From: Halovivax asiaticus JCM 14624
Lineage (GTDB): Archaea > Halobacteriota > Halobacteria > Halobacteriales > Natrialbaceae
Assembly: GCF_000337515.1 (NCBI RefSeq)
Contig: NZ_AOIQ01000006.1
Coordinates: forward strand, 130,265-194,264
Direction of reading: 5' to 3'
DNA length: 64,000 nt
Positions within the stretch are counted from its first letter, which is position 1. Each line of letters starts with the position of its first letter. The position numbers and the translations under genes are program-made. Below, in pieces: positions 62,989 to 64,000 of the stretch. The notes under the pieces were generated by a model, which was not told where the DNA came from, did no database searches, and was given only the letters and a program-made list of their open reading frames with translations.

Positions 62989-63741
62989 TCAGAGATAGGA
63001 AGCGTCCCAGCGAGTGGCTTTCCGCTTGTTGCCACAGACGTTACACTCGATGCGACCCATGGCATCCATCGCGTTGTCGAGCGTCTCGCAATTGCCACAG
63101 AACCAGCCGAAGCGGTCGGTTTCGTCGCGGGACTCGTACGCGCTGTAGAACGGCGCCTTCGATCCCCGGTCGGCTTCGCCGTAGCTAACGAACACCGTGG
63201 CGCCGTCTTCGAGGTGCCGTTCTTCGATCGCCCGCCACTCGGCGTCCGCGTCGTCACTCTCCATGTAGACGTTCTCGGTGTACGTGTCCGCACCGATCTG
63301 AATGCTGCGCGTACCCGCGCGTTCGAAGCCGTGTTCCTCGTAGAATCGGGTCCCGTCGTCGTTACCCTCAAGGACGAACCCGCGAATTCGCTCGGCGCCG
63401 GCATCGAGCAACGCTTCCCGCGTGCGGGTCAAAAGCCGAGAACCGAGGCCGGCACCTCGCTCGTCCGGGCGGACGTGCAACCAGTGAAGGTGGCCGATCG
63501 TCTCCACGTCACCGACCACCTCGGACTGACTGAATCCAGCCGGTTGGTCGTTCTCGGCGATCAGGACGATCGTGTCGTCGCTCTCGACGAGATCGGACGT
63601 GGCCTCGTCGCTGTACCACTGTGCCAGGGCATCCTCGATCGTCTCCTCCGAGAGAAAGGACGTGTACGACGCGGTTACCGACTCTTCGGCCATCGACCGA
63701 ATCGCCTCCGTATCTGCCGCGGTTGCCTCGCGAAACTCCAT
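62989..63741 (-). CDS. GNAT acetyltransferase with C-terminal zinc ribbon (DUF5816-like)
   Basis: The 250-residue protein has a GNAT domain (residues 1-165) with the acetyl-CoA loop RPDERGAGLGSRLL and the GTRFYEEHGFERAG helix-strand, followed by a small C-terminal domain with two Cys-x-x-Cys knuckles, CGNC and CNVC, in FGWFCGNCETLDNAMDAM and RIECNVCGNKRKAT. The tail matches what I recall as DUF5816. It probably acetylates an amino group of a small molecule or protein; the zinc ribbon may position the substrate. ATG 63741 (MEFREATAAD) is preferred over the longer frame. Confidence 0.85.
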   Translation of the reverse strand: MEFREATAADTEAIRSMAEESVTASYTSFLSEETIEDALAQWYSDEATSDLVESDDTIVLIAENDQPAGFSQSEVVGDVETIGHLHWLHVRPDERGAGLGSRLLTRTREALLDAGAERIRGFVLEGNDDGTRFYEEHGFERAGTRSIQIGADTYTENVYMESDDADAEWRAIEERHLEDGATVFVSYGEADRGSKAPFYSAYESRDETDRFGWFCGNCETLDNAMDAMGRIECNVCGNKRKATRWDASYL

Positions 63742-63902
63742 ATCCGGGCGAATCACAGCCACGTACAAAACGTTCGCCCCCCGACGCACGTTTCGAGGGA
63801 GCCCGCACTCACCACGGCACGGGCGGAAAGATGGTCGCTGGTCCCGCTCTGTGACTGTAGTGTTCCTTTTGTAGCGTCCCCATAGGCAATATCAGCACAG
63901 AA

Positions 63903-64000
63903 GTGCAAACAGCGGAGACACCCTTCGCCGACCTCCCGGTCAACGCCGACACCACCGGCAGAAACGAGGGCATGTGGGCACGACGCATACGCACCACTAA
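63903..64000 (+). CDS. Possible start of a gene running off the right edge
   Basis: A GTG at 63903 opens a frame that stays open to the window end (about 32 codons, 75 percent G/C at third positions), with acidic residues and no stop: VQTAETPFADLPVNADTTGR, then NEGMWARRIRTT. The composition suits haloarchaeal coding DNA, but no family is recognised and the start is unsupported by a TATA box. Treat as a hint. Confidence 0.25.
   Translation, partial: MQTAETPFADLPVNADTTGRNEGMWARRIRTT

Noticed and set aside
63809-63997. Minus-strand frame of 62 codons at the right edge
   Set aside because: Low acidic content, no TATA box, and Met/His-rich; reads like a shadow of the region around 63903.

Overview
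The window is chromosomal DNA of a halophilic archaeon (class Halobacteria). The protein set is archaeal and haloarchaeal: GatE, RpoL, SRP19, Gar1, Dph2, TrmJ, MptE, a presenilin-type A22 protease, a HalX response regulator, an ADP-forming acyl-CoA synthetase with a PtaN-type partner, PGF-CTERM and Tat-lipobox exported proteins, an archaeal ba3-type oxidase and a salactin-like actin. The proteins are strongly acidic, the DNA is GC-rich with high third-position GC, and many starts lie about 27-29 bases below a TATA-like box, as expected for leaderless transcripts. I cannot fix the genus. No rRNA, tRNA, CRISPR array or intact insertion sequence was found.

Layout. 1-13 kb is housekeeping: pterin genes (mptE, folP-like), trmJ, gatE, fumC, a pair of membrane PH-domain proteins, bolA-like, an uncharacterised regulator-like gene, cysS, a presenilin-like protease, SRP19 and gar1. 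13-16.7 kb is a divergent B12/corrinoid-type importer (btuF against btuCD). 16.7-19.9 kb is the least ordinary part: two gene-poor AT-richer stretches around a DUF5805-like protein and a tyrosine recombinase. 19.9-25.8 kb carries a coiled-coil protein, a metal-dependent hydrolase, dph2 and a four-helix membrane protein beside the salactin-like actin. 26-30.5 kb has a METTL5-like methyltransferase, a rhomboid protease fused to an extracytoplasmic domain, rpoL and hisF. 30.6-34 kb is a run of haloarchaeal orphan genes, including two overlapping Tat lipoproteins, two very small membrane proteins and a ribbon-helix-helix regulator.

34.2-43.7 kb is a menaquinone locus: menF-menD, then menB, menA, menC, menE, with menA/menC/menE joined by GTGA start-stop overlaps; a membrane J-domain gene is inserted on the other strand. 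44-48 kb holds a HalX regulator and beta-oxidation genes (dehydrogenase/hydratase fusion and acyl-CoA dehydrogenase), followed by a cluster of six perfect short hairpins and a gene for a protein with a Ser-Asp repeat tail. 48.8-56 kb has a dicarboxylate symporter, an HhH-GPD glycosylase, the acd-ptaN pair, an FMN-flavoprotein and gap. 56.4-59.7 kb is a ba3-type terminal oxidase operon with three tiny membrane subunits and an upstream 22-bp tandem repeat. The end carries an ATP-grasp/retropepsin-like fusion, a flippase and an acetyltransferase with a zinc-ribbon tail.

Together, fumC, the beta-oxidation genes and the acd-ptaN pair feed carbon and energy metabolism, menaquinone carries electrons, and the oxidase reduces oxygen. 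The best candidates for little-described biology are the salactin/membrane-protein pair, the hairpin cluster, the ATP-grasp/aspartic-protease-like fusion, the oxidase subunit II with an added Ig-like domain, and the recombinase neighbourhood.
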